Below are positions 7,640-16,583 of a stretch of 64,000 nucleotides of DNA, in pieces. The position numbers were made by a program, and so were the translations under genes. Positions within the stretch are counted from its first letter, which is position 1, and the number at the start of each line of letters is the position of its first letter. Source of the stretch: CAZJQD01 sp964548165 [NCBI: uncultured bacterium] (GTDB taxonomy: Bacteria > UBA8481); assembly GCA_964548165.1 (NCBI GenBank), contig CAZJQD010000001.1:68210-132209 (forward strand), read 5' to 3'. The notes under the pieces were generated by a model, which did no database searches, had not been told where the DNA came from, and worked only from the letters and a program-made list of their open reading frames with translations.

Positions 7640-8794
7640 ATGACTCTGACCGACAGCGAAATCGATTCCACGGAATCCAAGCGCAAAAAGACCGACGAGA
7701 GCCTGCGGGTCGAGCGAAAAGAAACCGACGATGCCAACACGCAAGACCTGACGGACATCGACGAAACGGCGGATGCGGTCATCAGCCGGGCTCGCACTCG
7801 CGCCGACGAGGTGATTGCAGCATCGCGCGCGAAGGCGGATCGAGACTCGGCGACGACTGCGCCCAGCGCTGTTATCGAGACGGAGAGGGGGCTGGCGGAC
7901 AAGGTCCTCAAGAAGGAGCGCGCCGGGGCGGACGAAACCATTCGTGAAGCCCGCGCGGAGAACGTCGCCCTGCATTCGCGCGAGCGCGAGGCAACGGACC
8001 GGGACCTTGCCGGTGAACGCGATCGGGCCGACAGCGCGCTGGGCTTGAGGGATGAATTTCTCGGCATCGTCAGCCATGACCTCTTGAACATGCAGACCGG
8101 GGTTATCGGCTTCGCAGCTCTCATCGAAAAGCGCGTCTCGCGAGCAGATCACGTCGAGGACGTTCTCCGGTATTCCCGGAACATCCAGCGCTCGGGCGCG
8201 CGAATGAACCGCCTGATCGGAGACCTGGTCGATATCGCAAGCATCGATGCCGGCAGGCTGGCGGTAGCTCGCGAGGTCAGCGATCCCACGCACGTCGTGA
8301 TGGAGGCCTTGGAGACATTCCAGGCCAAGGCCGCGGAAAGCAAGATCGCGCTGGTAGCGGAGATCGCGCCGTCCTTGCCCCAGACCGCGTTTGATCCCGC
8401 GCGGATTCTCCAGGTGCTTACCAACCTGCTCAGTAATGCGCTCAAGTTCACTCCGGCAAATGGTAAAGTGGCTATTCATGTCGAGCACGTTGGAGATGAC
8501 CTGCGATTCGAGGTCAGAGACTCCGGGGTGGGAATTCCCAGCAACAAGTTGGAAGCGGTGTTCGAACGGTTTATCCAAGTCGCCGTAAACGATCGGCGCG
8601 GCCTCGGCCTGGGCCTCTATATCTCCAGGAGCATCGTCCAGGGGCATGACGGGCGAATCTGGGCCGAGAGCAAGATCGGCGAAGGAAGCCAATTCTGCTT
8701 CACGCTCCCCATCCAAACGCGACTGGGACGAGCAAAATCCTTCATCGCGTCGCTCGTGTCACCCACCAGGGACGAACGCGCTCCGAGCAACTAA
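7640..8794 (+). CDS. Soluble sensor histidine kinase with coiled-coil N terminus
   Basis: 384 aa. Residues 1-135 are highly charged and probably coiled-coil, with a recurring pattern of the type RA.AD..I..ER..AD, and carry no membrane span or recognised sensor fold. The HisKA dimerisation box is EFLGIVSHDLLNMQTGVIG with H146; the usual HDLRNPL reads HDLLNMQ here. The catalytic domain has an N box (TNLLSNALKF, 261-270), a G1 box (DSGVGIP, D294), an F box (FERF, 308-311) and a G2 box (GLGLGLYISR, from 321). No response regulator is adjacent, so it is an orphan kinase. It is the last plus-strand gene before the structured element at 8874. Confidence 0.88.
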   Translation: MTLTDSEIDSTESKRKKTDESLRVERKETDDANTQDLTDIDETADAVISRARTRADEVIAASRAKADRDSATTAPSAVIETERGLADKVLKKERAGADETIREARAENVALHSREREATDRDLAGERDRADSALGLRDEFLGIVSHDLLNMQTGVIGFAALIEKRVSRADHVEDVLRYSRNIQRSGARMNRLIGDLVDIASIDAGRLAVAREVSDPTHVVMEALETFQAKAAESKIALVAEIAPSLPQTAFDPARILQVLTNLLSNALKFTPANGKVAIHVEHVGDDLRFEVRDSGVGIPSNKLEAVFERFIQVAVNDRRGLGLGLYISRSIVQGHDGRIWAESKIGEGSQFCFTLPIQTRLGRAKSFIASLVSPTRDERAPSN

Positions 8795-8873
8795 GCGGCC
8801 CGTTCACGCCCGCCACTGACAGCGACCGTCCCCCTCGGCGACAACGGGCTCGCCCGGGTGATCGGGACTAGCC

Positions 8874-9047
8874 GTACTTTGTCATAATCCCTGCGTTGCG
8901 AGGTCGAGCGAAAGCCCGACCGACGAGGCCGCAGGGCCGACATGCCCGGAAACGTAGCCGTGAGCTCCGTCGAGGACATGGGGGCACGAGAGCGGAGTCG
9001 GTCGCGGCCTGCGGCCGACCGCAGCAGAACCGGCTATGACGAAGTGC
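8874..9047. other. 174-bp structured element with closing stem (ncRNA, MITE or bidirectional terminator)
   Basis: GTACTTTGTCATA (8874-8886) pairs with TATGACGAAGTGC (9035-9047) over 13 positions, counting two G-U wobbles. Inside are further stems: CTGCG/CGCAG around 8891-8935 enclosing GGTCGAGCGAAAGCCCGACC (a GAAA loop), CTCCG/CGGAG (about 8965-8998), and CGGTC-GGCC/GGCC-GACCG (about 9000-9020). It lies in the convergent gap between the kinase and the PorV-like gene. The 3' part AGAACCGGCTATGAC is faintly like the 3' end of RNase P RNA, but the conserved RNase P cores are missing. Confidence 0.5.
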
Positions 9048-9053
9048 TGCCAG

Positions 9054-10019
9054 CTAGAAGCGATAGTTCAGGGAGATGCGGTGGGCGTTACCGAGCTCGT
9101 CCTCGTCGGCGAAGGCATAATCGACCTGGAACCGGTCCACGCGAACACCGACGCCGGCCGTGAACCCGGTCCCGATATCGCTCTCCGAGGAGTAGCCGGC
9201 ACGAAGCGCCAGCATCCGCGCGATCCAGTATTCGCCGCCCACGTGGCCGGAGAGGCGATCGTCCCCCGTCACCTTGAGCAGATCGGCGGCCACGGTCAGC
9301 CGCTCCGGAATGATCCTCCAGGCGCCACCGAAGCGGATCGCCAGAGGCAGGTTGTCGGCGCGGCGGCCGGTCTTGAGTTTGTCGCCGATGTTGAGGACCG
9401 AGAGGCCGAGCGAAACGGGCCCGTCGGCTCGACGCCAGTAGACGCCGAGGTCGGCGGCCACGCTCTGGCCGCTGAAGTTGTCGATATCCTGCTGGATGTA
9501 CTTCAGCGCGCCACCCACGTGGAACCCGGCATCTCCCATTGCCCGCGCATAGCCGACGGAGAGCGCGAGGTTGCTCGCGTCGAACTGTCCCTGCGAGCTC
9601 AGCCCCGTGGGAGCGGCCACGCCGGCGAACCCGGCGGCGTGCGTCGTGCGATCGAAGTCGCCGTAGTCGAAGTAGTTGACGGCGACGCCGAGAACGCCAA
9701 CCGAGAGCGGGTGCGCGTAGCCGACGAATTCCTGGGAGAGATCGAGGATGTACTCGTTGTGAGCGAACGTAAGCACCTGCGCGGAACGCGCGAGCCCCGC
9801 GGGATTGTAGTGAAGCGCGTAGGGATCCTCCGCCAGGGCCGTGTAGGCTCCGCCCATCGCGACGGCCCTGCCGCCGACGGGCACGAGGAGGAACCCGGCC
9901 GTCGTCGAGCCCGACTCGGCATGCGATCCCGGCGCCAACACCGCGAGCAGGAGCGCGAGAACGCCCGCCAGGAACACCTTGGCCTTGTATCCCGTCGGCA
10001 CCGCCATGGAATCGCTCAT
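9054..10019 (-). CDS. PorV/PorQ-family outer-membrane protein
   Basis: 321 aa. A signal peptide (to about residue 34, ending GSHAES) precedes STTAGFLLVPVGGRAVAMGGAYTALAEDPYALHYNPAGLA. That G-R-x-x-A-M-G-G-A-Y...D...YNPAGL signature is typical of the PorV/PorQ and FadL-like barrels. Alternating beta strands follow, ending in the aromatic C terminus LNYRF expected for an outer-membrane barrel. In Bacteroidetes, PorV acts as a shuttle or docking barrel of type IX secretion. Its ATG overlaps the TGA of the 1553-aa secreted protein gene (ATGA), which argues for a functional pair. Confidence 0.85.
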   Translation of the reverse strand: MSDSMAVPTGYKAKVFLAGVLALLLAVLAPGSHAESGSTTAGFLLVPVGGRAVAMGGAYTALAEDPYALHYNPAGLARSAQVLTFAHNEYILDLSQEFVGYAHPLSVGVLGVAVNYFDYGDFDRTTHAAGFAGVAAPTGLSSQGQFDASNLALSVGYARAMGDAGFHVGGALKYIQQDIDNFSGQSVAADLGVYWRRADGPVSLGLSVLNIGDKLKTGRRADNLPLAIRFGGAWRIIPERLTVAADLLKVTGDDRLSGHVGGEYWIARMLALRAGYSSESDIGTGFTAGVGVRVDRFQVDYAFADEDELGNAHRISLNYRF

Positions 10020-13000
10020 CGGACCACCGCCGCTTTCCTGACGGCCGTTCCCCCGGGGCCCTTCACGACGATGAGATACACGCCCGATGCGACCTCCTGG
10101 TTGTCCTTGTTGCGCGCGTTCCAGCGGACGAGACCGTTCGTGTTCGCGGCCACCTCCGCCGGCGTCATCTCGGTCACCCTCCGTCCGCGGATGTCGAAGA
10201 TCTCGACCGACGACCCCGCGGGGATGTTCCCGATGTAGATGCCCTCCGCGAAGCCCTGCCCCGCCTCGCCGTTAGCGAGGTTGCCGTCATGGGGCACGTA
10301 GGGATTCGGGAAGACGGTGATGTTCTGCACGCTCGTCTGCGTGAAGCCTCCGGCCGGGAAGACGGCGTAGATGGTGAAGTGACGGACGACGACCGAGATG
10401 GTGTCGCCGGTCGCGTAGTTGAGGAAGCTGTCGCGCGCGGACCGGTTCACCATCGAGTCGAAACTGCGGACCATGAACCATCGCCGGGCGACCGTGTCCC
10501 AGAAGAAGACCTCGAGCGCCGACTTGCGAGCGGCCAGGACCGAATCGAGCGACCAAGTGAGTCGTACCTCGTTGAAGACCTCGGGCGCGGCGCCGATCGG
10601 GTTCCCGAGCGAATCGGTCACGACGATCTCGCGGATGGTGCGGTAACCGGCCGCGAAGTCGCTGATGAGGAGCGTGGACTCGGTTGCGCCGGCCAGCGGG
10701 CTGGTGTCCGGAACGCTGATGATCGTTCGCGCGTTCCGAACCGTGTCCGCGAAGTCGATGAGCACGCGGATGGTGTCCCCGTCCGTTCCGCGCTGGAGGA
10801 TGTACGTGACGACCGTGTCACTGCCGCCCTGGAGGACGGTCACCGTCTCGGAGACCTGGTCCACGAGCGCGCGGGTGACGAGCGCCTGCGTCTCTCCCAT
10901 GCCCGCGTTGTAGGAGGGCACGATGACCGTTCCCGCTCCAAGCACGAGCTCGATCGTGTCCGCGAGCGCGAGGGAGACATTGCCGGCCGAGTCCCGGACC
11001 TCGACGGAGACCGACTTGAACCCGGCATCCGAGGTCAAGGTAATCGCCCGGGTGAACGGCGAGGCGCCGGAGAAGCCCGTGAAGGTGGAGGAGGAATCAG
11101 AAGTGGCGCCGAGGATACGGTAAGCGGCAAGACCGAACGAGTCAGCGCCGGAGAAGGCCAGGAGGACCGTCGTCGAGCCGGCCACGGCGGCGTCCGTGTC
11201 GAGGGTGACCGAGGAGAGAACGGGCAGGGTCGTGTCCGCGACGAACCAGCGCGTGAACGCCTGGCTGTCACCGGCGATACTGATTCGCGCGATGGTGATC
11301 CGGTTCAGTCCGGCCACCAGGGGCACGGGGACGATGGCGGTATCCGTGGATGCGCCGGAGGACGTGGTGAGAGTATCCGGGGCGACGACACCCGAGGTCG
11401 CGTTGGTGACACGGATGGTATCGCCGAACCCGAATACCCGGACGTAGCCGGAGTCCGCTTGCGCCCAGATCGTGTCGACGGCCGCGAATACCAGGCCGGT
11501 GTCGGCGACCTGGAGCGAGACGGCGGCGATCGTGAAGGATGAGGTTGCGGTCCCGGCCTGGGAGAACGTATCGAGCGCGGTCGCCGTGAGGTTCACTGTG
11601 CCGGCCGTGGAACCGATCTTCGAGGCGGGCACCTGCACGCGGTAGATGCCCCCGCCCTGGGCCGTCATCGCGAAGCTGTCGGTGACGTTGTTGGGCGTGC
11701 GGACGCCGAGCGTCACTGCCTGGAGGCCGAGGTCAAACGTGGTATCGGAGACGGTGACCGTGACGGTCACGGACTCAGAGAGGGGCCGGTTGTTCGGGAC
11801 GGCCGTGAGCGCCACGAGCGGACCAGCACGGTCAAGCCGGAACTGGAGGCGTACCGTGTCCGAGACGTTGCCAGCCTGGTCCCACGCGCTGGCAAAAAGC
11901 GTTACGGTGTCGCCCGCTACGGAGCTGAACCGGACCTGCATGAGGCCAACAGAGGAATCCACGGTCTGCGCCGTGTAACGAGCGGTCGTGTCATTGAGCG
12001 CGGCCGCGGAGGTCGTGTCCGGCGTCTCGCGTATGAAGACCCGCGCGTTGGCCTCCACCGTGGAAAGCGTCACGCGGACGTAGACGCCGGTCGAGTCGAC
12101 GGCGGCGCGGACCGGATCGAGCGTGAAGGCGCTGACGACGGGACGCGTGACATCGGCCTGGTAGAAGTACGTCTCGGCAAACGGCACGTTGACGAGCGTG
12201 TCCTGGACGACGACGACGACGGACTCGCCGTTCGAGAAGGGTCCGGCGAGCGTGAAGGACGTGTCGGCGAAGTCGGCCTGGAAGGCCACCCGCGTGTGAT
12301 TGGCGCCCCCGGCCGGGACGCGGTAGACCTGGACGGTATCGCCGATGGAACTGGTGATCCGCAGGCTCAACGACCCGTTGGTCGACGCGATCGTCGTCGA
12401 CCCCGTCACCTCGGTCGTCTCCCCTTGCGCGTTCCCGACAAAGATACGGGCATACACGGGATCACGAATCGGCACCGTCTCCGCCACCGTGTTCATGGAC
12501 CTCCCGAAGGCGTCCGTGCATGCAAGAAACAGGAAGAGGAGCCGCGTGGTATCCGATCCGACGACCGTATCCGGCACCATGGCTGACCAGGTACCGTTCT
12601 GCGCCGTCCCGGACTCCCGTGCCATGACCCAGGATGTATAGGCCGTCACCGTGTCCATCGCCGTGGCGGCGCGAGCGAAGAGCGTCGCTGACGCGACGCC
12701 TATGCCGGTATCAACCAGCGTAGCCGTGATCGCAACACCACGAGATTTTATCACCAAAGCGGGCACTTGGAGGGACGCCTGCGGCGGCTCGTTATCCGCA
12801 AATCCTCGCCCCCTGACGACCCCGGAATAGAAGCTCGCGTTCGCAACGCTGGCGGCGTCGACGGCAACGACGCGGTAGAAGTAGTCGGTATCGGAAGCGG
12901 CCGTGGTGTCCCGGAACTCGAGACCGGTCGTCTCGCCAGCGAGCGAGGACCAGTCGGTCGTATCAGCGGTTCGAGCGCGGAAGACACGATAGAGGGCGAC

Positions 13001-14677
13001 ACCGGGCACGGCCGAGGAGTCTTCGTTCACGGTTGGAGCGGTCCAGGCCAGGCGAATCACGCCCAGCGGGCTGTCCGCCGCCAGGTTGCCGGGAGCGGCA
13101 GGTGCGACGGTATCGCCGTTCGCGGCGGTGTCGGCGATGCCGAGTCGAAAGGGCGTATGGACGACCGAATCGCGTCCGCGCCCCCAGATGCGACCGCGGA
13201 TCACGGCTGAGTCGGTTGTGAACCACCACGTGCGCGCCACGACGAGAGTCGAAAGCGTGTCGGCGAAGAGGCCGGAGTCGGGGCGGACAAGGGAGGTCCG
13301 GACGGCATTGCGATCGAGCGAATTGCCGGCGACGACCGAGAATCCGTACCCCAGGTTCGAGTCGGCAAGATTCTGCCGGAGCCAGTTCGCCTGGCCCGTG
13401 ACGCGGAACCCGTGCGAGGAATTCTCGCGGGCGTGATTGGAGCGAAAGAGATTGCCTTGGCGCTCCACGAGAAATCCATTCCCGAACGTGCGATCGGCGA
13501 GATTATTGGTCACAAGATTCGTGTCGCCGGAGGAGCCGAACCAGAAGCCACCATCCTGGCAGGCACGGGCCAGGTTCGAATCGATGATGTTGTTGTTGCC
13601 CTGGACCAGGAAGCCGTAATTGCGCTTCCCGCTGGCCGTGTTGCCGACGATCGTGTTGCCGTAAGCGGACCCTCGGATCCAGATCCCATAGCCGGATGCG
13701 CCGCCGCCCATGACCACGTTCCCCGAGAGCGTCCCCGACTCCGCGTAGAAGTCGATGTTGTGTCCACCGATCGTCGTGCAGGCGTTATCGACGATGCGCG
13801 CATAGGACGAGCCGGAGTTCACGGTCAGGGTTCCATCCGGGAAGGCGTTGCCCACGACGTCGCAATGGCGCGCCGTGGTCAAGGTGAGGGACGAGTTATT
13901 CTGGAAGACATTCTCCGAGACATGGACGGAGTCTGCGCCTTCCACGAGAAGCGTCCGGTTGACGAAGGTATTCCCCCGGAGGACGGCCGAATCCGCGCGG
14001 GCAGACACGCCGAGCGAGGAGCCGGCGAACAGGTTTCCCACGATGACGGCCCTCGTCGCGGTCTCCAGCGTGACGCCCCAATTCGACGAAGAACCGAACC
14101 AGCTCCGGGTGACGGTCAAGGAATCCGACCCTGGCATGCCCATGACGCCGGTCGCATTCGAAAGGAAACTGTCGGAGACGACCAGCACGCTGTCAGCGTT
14201 ATCCACCATGATGGCGCCGCTGTACTGGCCGAATCCTCCTCCGATCGCCATGTCAGCGTTCAGGATGGCCACGTTCTCGATGCGCGTCCTGTCCGCTCCA
14301 CGGAGCCAGAAGCAGGTCTCGTAATTCGCATCGAGGAGCGTCGTCCGAGAATCGGCCCCGAGAAACGTGACTCCGGCCACCGTCACCACGATATTCGACT
14401 CGTTGTAATACTGGCCGGCGTCAATGAAGACAGAATCCCCCGCGCCGAGGAGACTGTCGATCTCATGAATGTTGCGCTTCGGCGTGGCGCGCGAGAGCCC
14501 GTCATTGGCGGACGCACCCGGGGCGGACGTGAAGGAATCGCCGACCGTCGACGTATCATTCACATACCAGACCGCGGCGTCCGCTCGGGCCTCAACAGCG
14601 AGAACGGCAAGAGCGAGAACGACAGCGACCCGCAACATGCTGAAACTCCGCAAGCGCATCCCAGGGCGATTCGTCAT
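10016..14677 (-). CDS. Giant secreted beta-helix/Ig-like protein with FlgD-type C-terminal tail
   Basis: 1553 aa from ATG 14677, chosen because AGGAGG lies 7 nt upstream; the frame runs open to 14752 without better support. The signal peptide ends near EARADA. Roughly residues 35-470 are right-handed beta-helix repeats (many VVGN, ISGN-like turns, as in NosD/pectate-lyase folds). About 490-630 resembles fibronectin III (PGNLAADSPLGVIRLAW). Several Ig-like and bacterial cadherin-like segments follow. The last ~95 residues carry FPNPYVPHDGN, VEIFDIRGRRV, VRWNARNKDNQEVASGVYLIVV, the FlgD-Ig/type-A-like sorting pattern. It is probably surface-anchored or released. Stop and PorV-like start overlap. 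Confidence 0.85.
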   Translation of the reverse strand: MTNRPGMRLRSFSMLRVAVVLALAVLAVEARADAAVWYVNDTSTVGDSFTSAPGASANDGLSRATPKRNIHEIDSLLGAGDSVFIDAGQYYNESNIVVTVAGVTFLGADSRTTLLDANYETCFWLRGADRTRIENVAILNADMAIGGGFGQYSGAIMVDNADSVLVVSDSFLSNATGVMGMPGSDSLTVTRSWFGSSSNWGVTLETATRAVIVGNLFAGSSLGVSARADSAVLRGNTFVNRTLLVEGADSVHVSENVFQNNSSLTLTTARHCDVVGNAFPDGTLTVNSGSSYARIVDNACTTIGGHNIDFYAESGTLSGNVVMGGGASGYGIWIRGSAYGNTIVGNTASGKRNYGFLVQGNNNIIDSNLARACQDGGFWFGSSGDTNLVTNNLADRTFGNGFLVERQGNLFRSNHARENSSHGFRVTGQANWLRQNLADSNLGYGFSVVAGNSLDRNAVRTSLVRPDSGLFADTLSTLVVARTWWFTTDSAVIRGRIWGRGRDSVVHTPFRLGIADTAANGDTVAPAAPGNLAADSPLGVIRLAWTAPTVNEDSSAVPGVALYRVFRARTADTTDWSSLAGETTGLEFRDTTAASDTDYFYRVVAVDAASVANASFYSGVVRGRGFADNEPPQASLQVPALVIKSRGVAITATLVDTGIGVASATLFARAATAMDTVTAYTSWVMARESGTAQNGTWSAMVPDTVVGSDTTRLLFLFLACTDAFGRSMNTVAETVPIRDPVYARIFVGNAQGETTEVTGSTTIASTNGSLSLRITSSIGDTVQVYRVPAGGANHTRVAFQADFADTSFTLAGPFSNGESVVVVVQDTLVNVPFAETYFYQADVTRPVVSAFTLDPVRAAVDSTGVYVRVTLSTVEANARVFIRETPDTTSAAALNDTTARYTAQTVDSSVGLMQVRFSSVAGDTVTLFASAWDQAGNVSDTVRLQFRLDRAGPLVALTAVPNNRPLSESVTVTVTVSDTTFDLGLQAVTLGVRTPNNVTDSFAMTAQGGGIYRVQVPASKIGSTAGTVNLTATALDTFSQAGTATSSFTIAAVSLQVADTGLVFAAVDTIWAQADSGYVRVFGFGDTIRVTNATSGVVAPDTLTTSSGASTDTAIVPVPLVAGLNRITIARISIAGDSQAFTRWFVADTTLPVLSSVTLDTDAAVAGSTTVLLAFSGADSFGLAAYRILGATSDSSSTFTGFSGASPFTRAITLTSDAGFKSVSVEVRDSAGNVSLALADTIELVLGAGTVIVPSYNAGMGETQALVTRALVDQVSETVTVLQGGSDTVVTYILQRGTDGDTIRVLIDFADTVRNARTIISVPDTSPLAGATESTLLISDFAAGYRTIREIVVTDSLGNPIGAAPEVFNEVRLTWSLDSVLAARKSALEVFFWDTVARRWFMVRSFDSMVNRSARDSFLNYATGDTISVVVRHFTIYAVFPAGGFTQTSVQNITVFPNPYVPHDGNLANGEAGQGFAEGIYIGNIPAGSSVEIFDIRGRRVTEMTPAEVAANTNGLVRWNARNKDNQEVASGVYLIVVKGPGGTAVRKAAVVR

Positions 14678-14887
14678 TTCCAGGCCTCCTTCGCCACCAG
14701 GTCGCGGCCAGGACCGAGGTCGTTCAGCGGCGTTCCGCTTGAATTTCCGCACATCAATGATGTGTAGGCGGCGATTCTAAGTGTGGGATCAGCCGCTGAG
14801 CAAGAAGGTTATGGCAGGTTTCTGACGGTCGTGTCTCCGCGCCGTCGGGAACGGATCAGACGCAAGATCCCTCTCGCGATCCCACTT

Positions 14888-15583
14888 CTACATCAAGCTG
14901 AGCGAGCCCCTCAGGGCGGGCAGGACTTCGGCAGCCGATCCCTGGATGAAGCGGGTGACGCGATCCGAGAACGGGGTCGGGTCGATGTTGACCTCGATGA
15001 CCTTTACGCCGGCGGCCAAAGCCATCAGCGGGATCGAGGCGGCGGGGTACACGAGGTTGGAGGATCCGACGAGCACCAGCACATCGACGGTCGTTGCCAG
15101 CAATTGGGCGCGCGCAAGGACCTGGTGCGGGAGTTCCTCGCCGAACCAGACGATGTCCGGTCGCAACAATCCTCCGCAACCGCAGAGCGGAACCTGCTCG
15201 TCGTCGAGCATGGTCCGGCGATCCTGGGTCGTCAATCCGCAATCCGCGCACCGCGTCCGCCAGATCGAGCCGTGCAGTTCGAGGACGTCGGCCGACCCGG
15301 CGGCCTGGTGGAGACCGTCGACGTTCTGGGTGATGACGGGGCACTCGCCCCACCGCTCCTGCCATCCCGCCACGGCGCGATGGCCGGCGTTGGGGTGACA
15401 CGCCATGAGCTCGCGGCGGCGCGCGAGGTAGAACTCCCAGACATCCTTCGGGTCCCGTCGAAAGGCACCGGGCGTGGCGACGTCCTCGGGCCTGCGGCCG
15501 TTCCAGAGCCCGTCGGGTCCGCGGAAGGTCGGCACCCCGCTCTCGGCCGACATCCCGGCGCCCGTGGCGACGACGATCTTCAC
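14888..15583 (-). CDS. cobB: NAD-dependent protein deacylase of the Sir2 family
   Basis: 231 aa, the length of bacterial CobB. NAD-binding GAGMSAESGVPTFRG is at 8-22 and TQNVDGLH at 85-92. The catalytic H104 is in ELHGS. A zinc site is formed by C112, C115, C134 and C136. Y52 and R55 (FYLARRR) match the Y-x-x-R pair that makes CobB/SIRT5-like enzymes prefer succinyl- or malonyl-lysine, so desuccinylase activity is plausible. The start is GTG at 15583, with no room for a better ATG. It follows two TPR-type genes and cpaF with short gaps, so it is probably the last gene of that operon. Confidence 0.92.
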   Translation of the reverse strand: MKIVVATGAGMSAESGVPTFRGPDGLWNGRRPEDVATPGAFRRDPKDVWEFYLARRRELMACHPNAGHRAVAGWQERWGECPVITQNVDGLHQAAGSADVLELHGSIWRTRCADCGLTTQDRRTMLDDEQVPLCGCGGLLRPDIVWFGEELPHQVLARAQLLATTVDVLVLVGSSNLVYPAASIPLMALAAGVKVIEVNIDPTPFSDRVTRFIQGSAAEVLPALRGSLSLM

Positions 15584-15600
15584 GACGCCGCGTTCACAGG

Positions 15601-16152
15601 TCAGAGCTTGGAGAGCTGGTCGATCTGAGCGGCGGCGCGGGCGTGATCGGGGTTCAGGCGCAAGAGCCGCTTGAAGACCTCGATGGCGGAGGCTCGATCA
15701 AGCCTGTGGCCGACCGGATCGCCGATGTAGAGCATCCTGTAGGTCATCCCGAGGTTGTAGAGGGCCTTCTCCATCGAGGGATCGACGTTGAGCGCGAGCT
15801 CGAAGTACTGCATCGCCTTGTTGTACATCTTGGCCTCCAGGGCCTGCACGCCCTGGTTGTAGTAGCGGATGGCCCGGTTGATCTTGTCGGAGACGACCTG
15901 GGCGGCGCGCTGGAAGGCGATGTCGGCATAGGCGGGAAAGGACTCCCCCGCCGACTGGTAGCGATCCGCGGCCGCCTGCCACCGGCCCTCGACCTCCAGC
16001 TGGAACCCCCGGTCGAACGCGGCGGCAAACTGCGCCATCTCCCCTCGCTCCTCGTCGTTCATGCGCTGCCAGAGCGCGTCGAAGCCCGCGGTCCGCACCT
16101 GCGAAACCCAGGCGCGGACGCGATCTGGAATGGACGACTCGTGAACCTGCAT
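15601..16152 (-). CDS. TPR-repeat protein
   Basis: 183 aa. Residues 25-75 contain GRWQAAADRYQSAGESFPAY and similar helical pairs. Residues 95-175 contain clear TPR units (YNQGVQALEAKMYNKAMQYF ... ALNVDPSMEKALYNLGMTY, then RASAIEVFKRLLRLNPDHARA). No signal peptide or membrane span is visible, so it is probably cytosolic. Its ATG shares one base with the stop of the upstream gene (TGATG), so translation is likely coupled. The partner is unknown; the cpaF context suggests a role near the envelope or in assembly. Confidence 0.8.
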   Translation of the reverse strand: MQVHESSIPDRVRAWVSQVRTAGFDALWQRMNDEERGEMAQFAAAFDRGFQLEVEGRWQAAADRYQSAGESFPAYADIAFQRAAQVVSDKINRAIRYYNQGVQALEAKMYNKAMQYFELALNVDPSMEKALYNLGMTYRMLYIGDPVGHRLDRASAIEVFKRLLRLNPDHARAAAQIDQLSKL

Positions 16153-16562
16153 CAGTCGCCGGAGAGCGGAGCGTTGGGGTTGATGCGAGCGGCGGCCGCG
16201 GAATCCCTGCGAAGATCCGTGATCTCCCGCAACCTCTTGCGGGCATCATCGGTACGGAACCCGTAGTCCAGCTCGACGTAGGGGAACTCGTCGATCAACC
16301 GCTGGTATTCCCTCGTCGCCTGGTCATACTCCCCGCGCGCGTAGTGATACTCGGCGAGGTTCCATTGCTGGATGGCCGCCCTGCGCATCGTCAGGTCCGG
16401 CCGATCGGCTCCCGCCACGAGCTCGCGGTTCTCCACCCCGCGCGAATCACGCACCATCACGGAGTACCAATCCTCGCCAGGAGGCATGAGGACCGCGTCG
16501 AGCATGACGAGGAGAATGGCAACGGCCCCCAACAACCAGACGATGTGACGGCGTGATGGCAC
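16152..16562 (-). CDS. Membrane-anchored TPR-like protein (136 aa)
   Basis: The N-terminal hydrophobic segment HIVWLLGAVAILLVMLDAVLM (about 6-26) is an uncleaved anchor. The remainder has one visible TPR-like pair (WNLAEYHYARGEYDQATREY...LIDEFPYVELDYGFRTDDA). This resembles the tetratricopeptide part of BamD/YbgF-type envelope proteins, but is too short to assign. It starts 21 bp after the CpaF-type ATPase and overlaps the next TPR gene by one base. Confidence 0.75.
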   Translation of the reverse strand: MPSRRHIVWLLGAVAILLVMLDAVLMPPGEDWYSVMVRDSRGVENRELVAGADRPDLTMRRAAIQQWNLAEYHYARGEYDQATREYQRLIDEFPYVELDYGFRTDDARKRLREITDLRRDSAAAARINPNAPLSGD

Positions 16563-16583
16563 GGCTGCGTCCCCGGTCTCCGG

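Noticed and set aside
8990-9047. RNase P RNA 3' end (AGAACCGGCTATGAC)
   Set aside because: Region is only 174 nt and lacks the conserved GAGGAAAGTCC and ACAGAAA core; the likeness is limited to a few bases.
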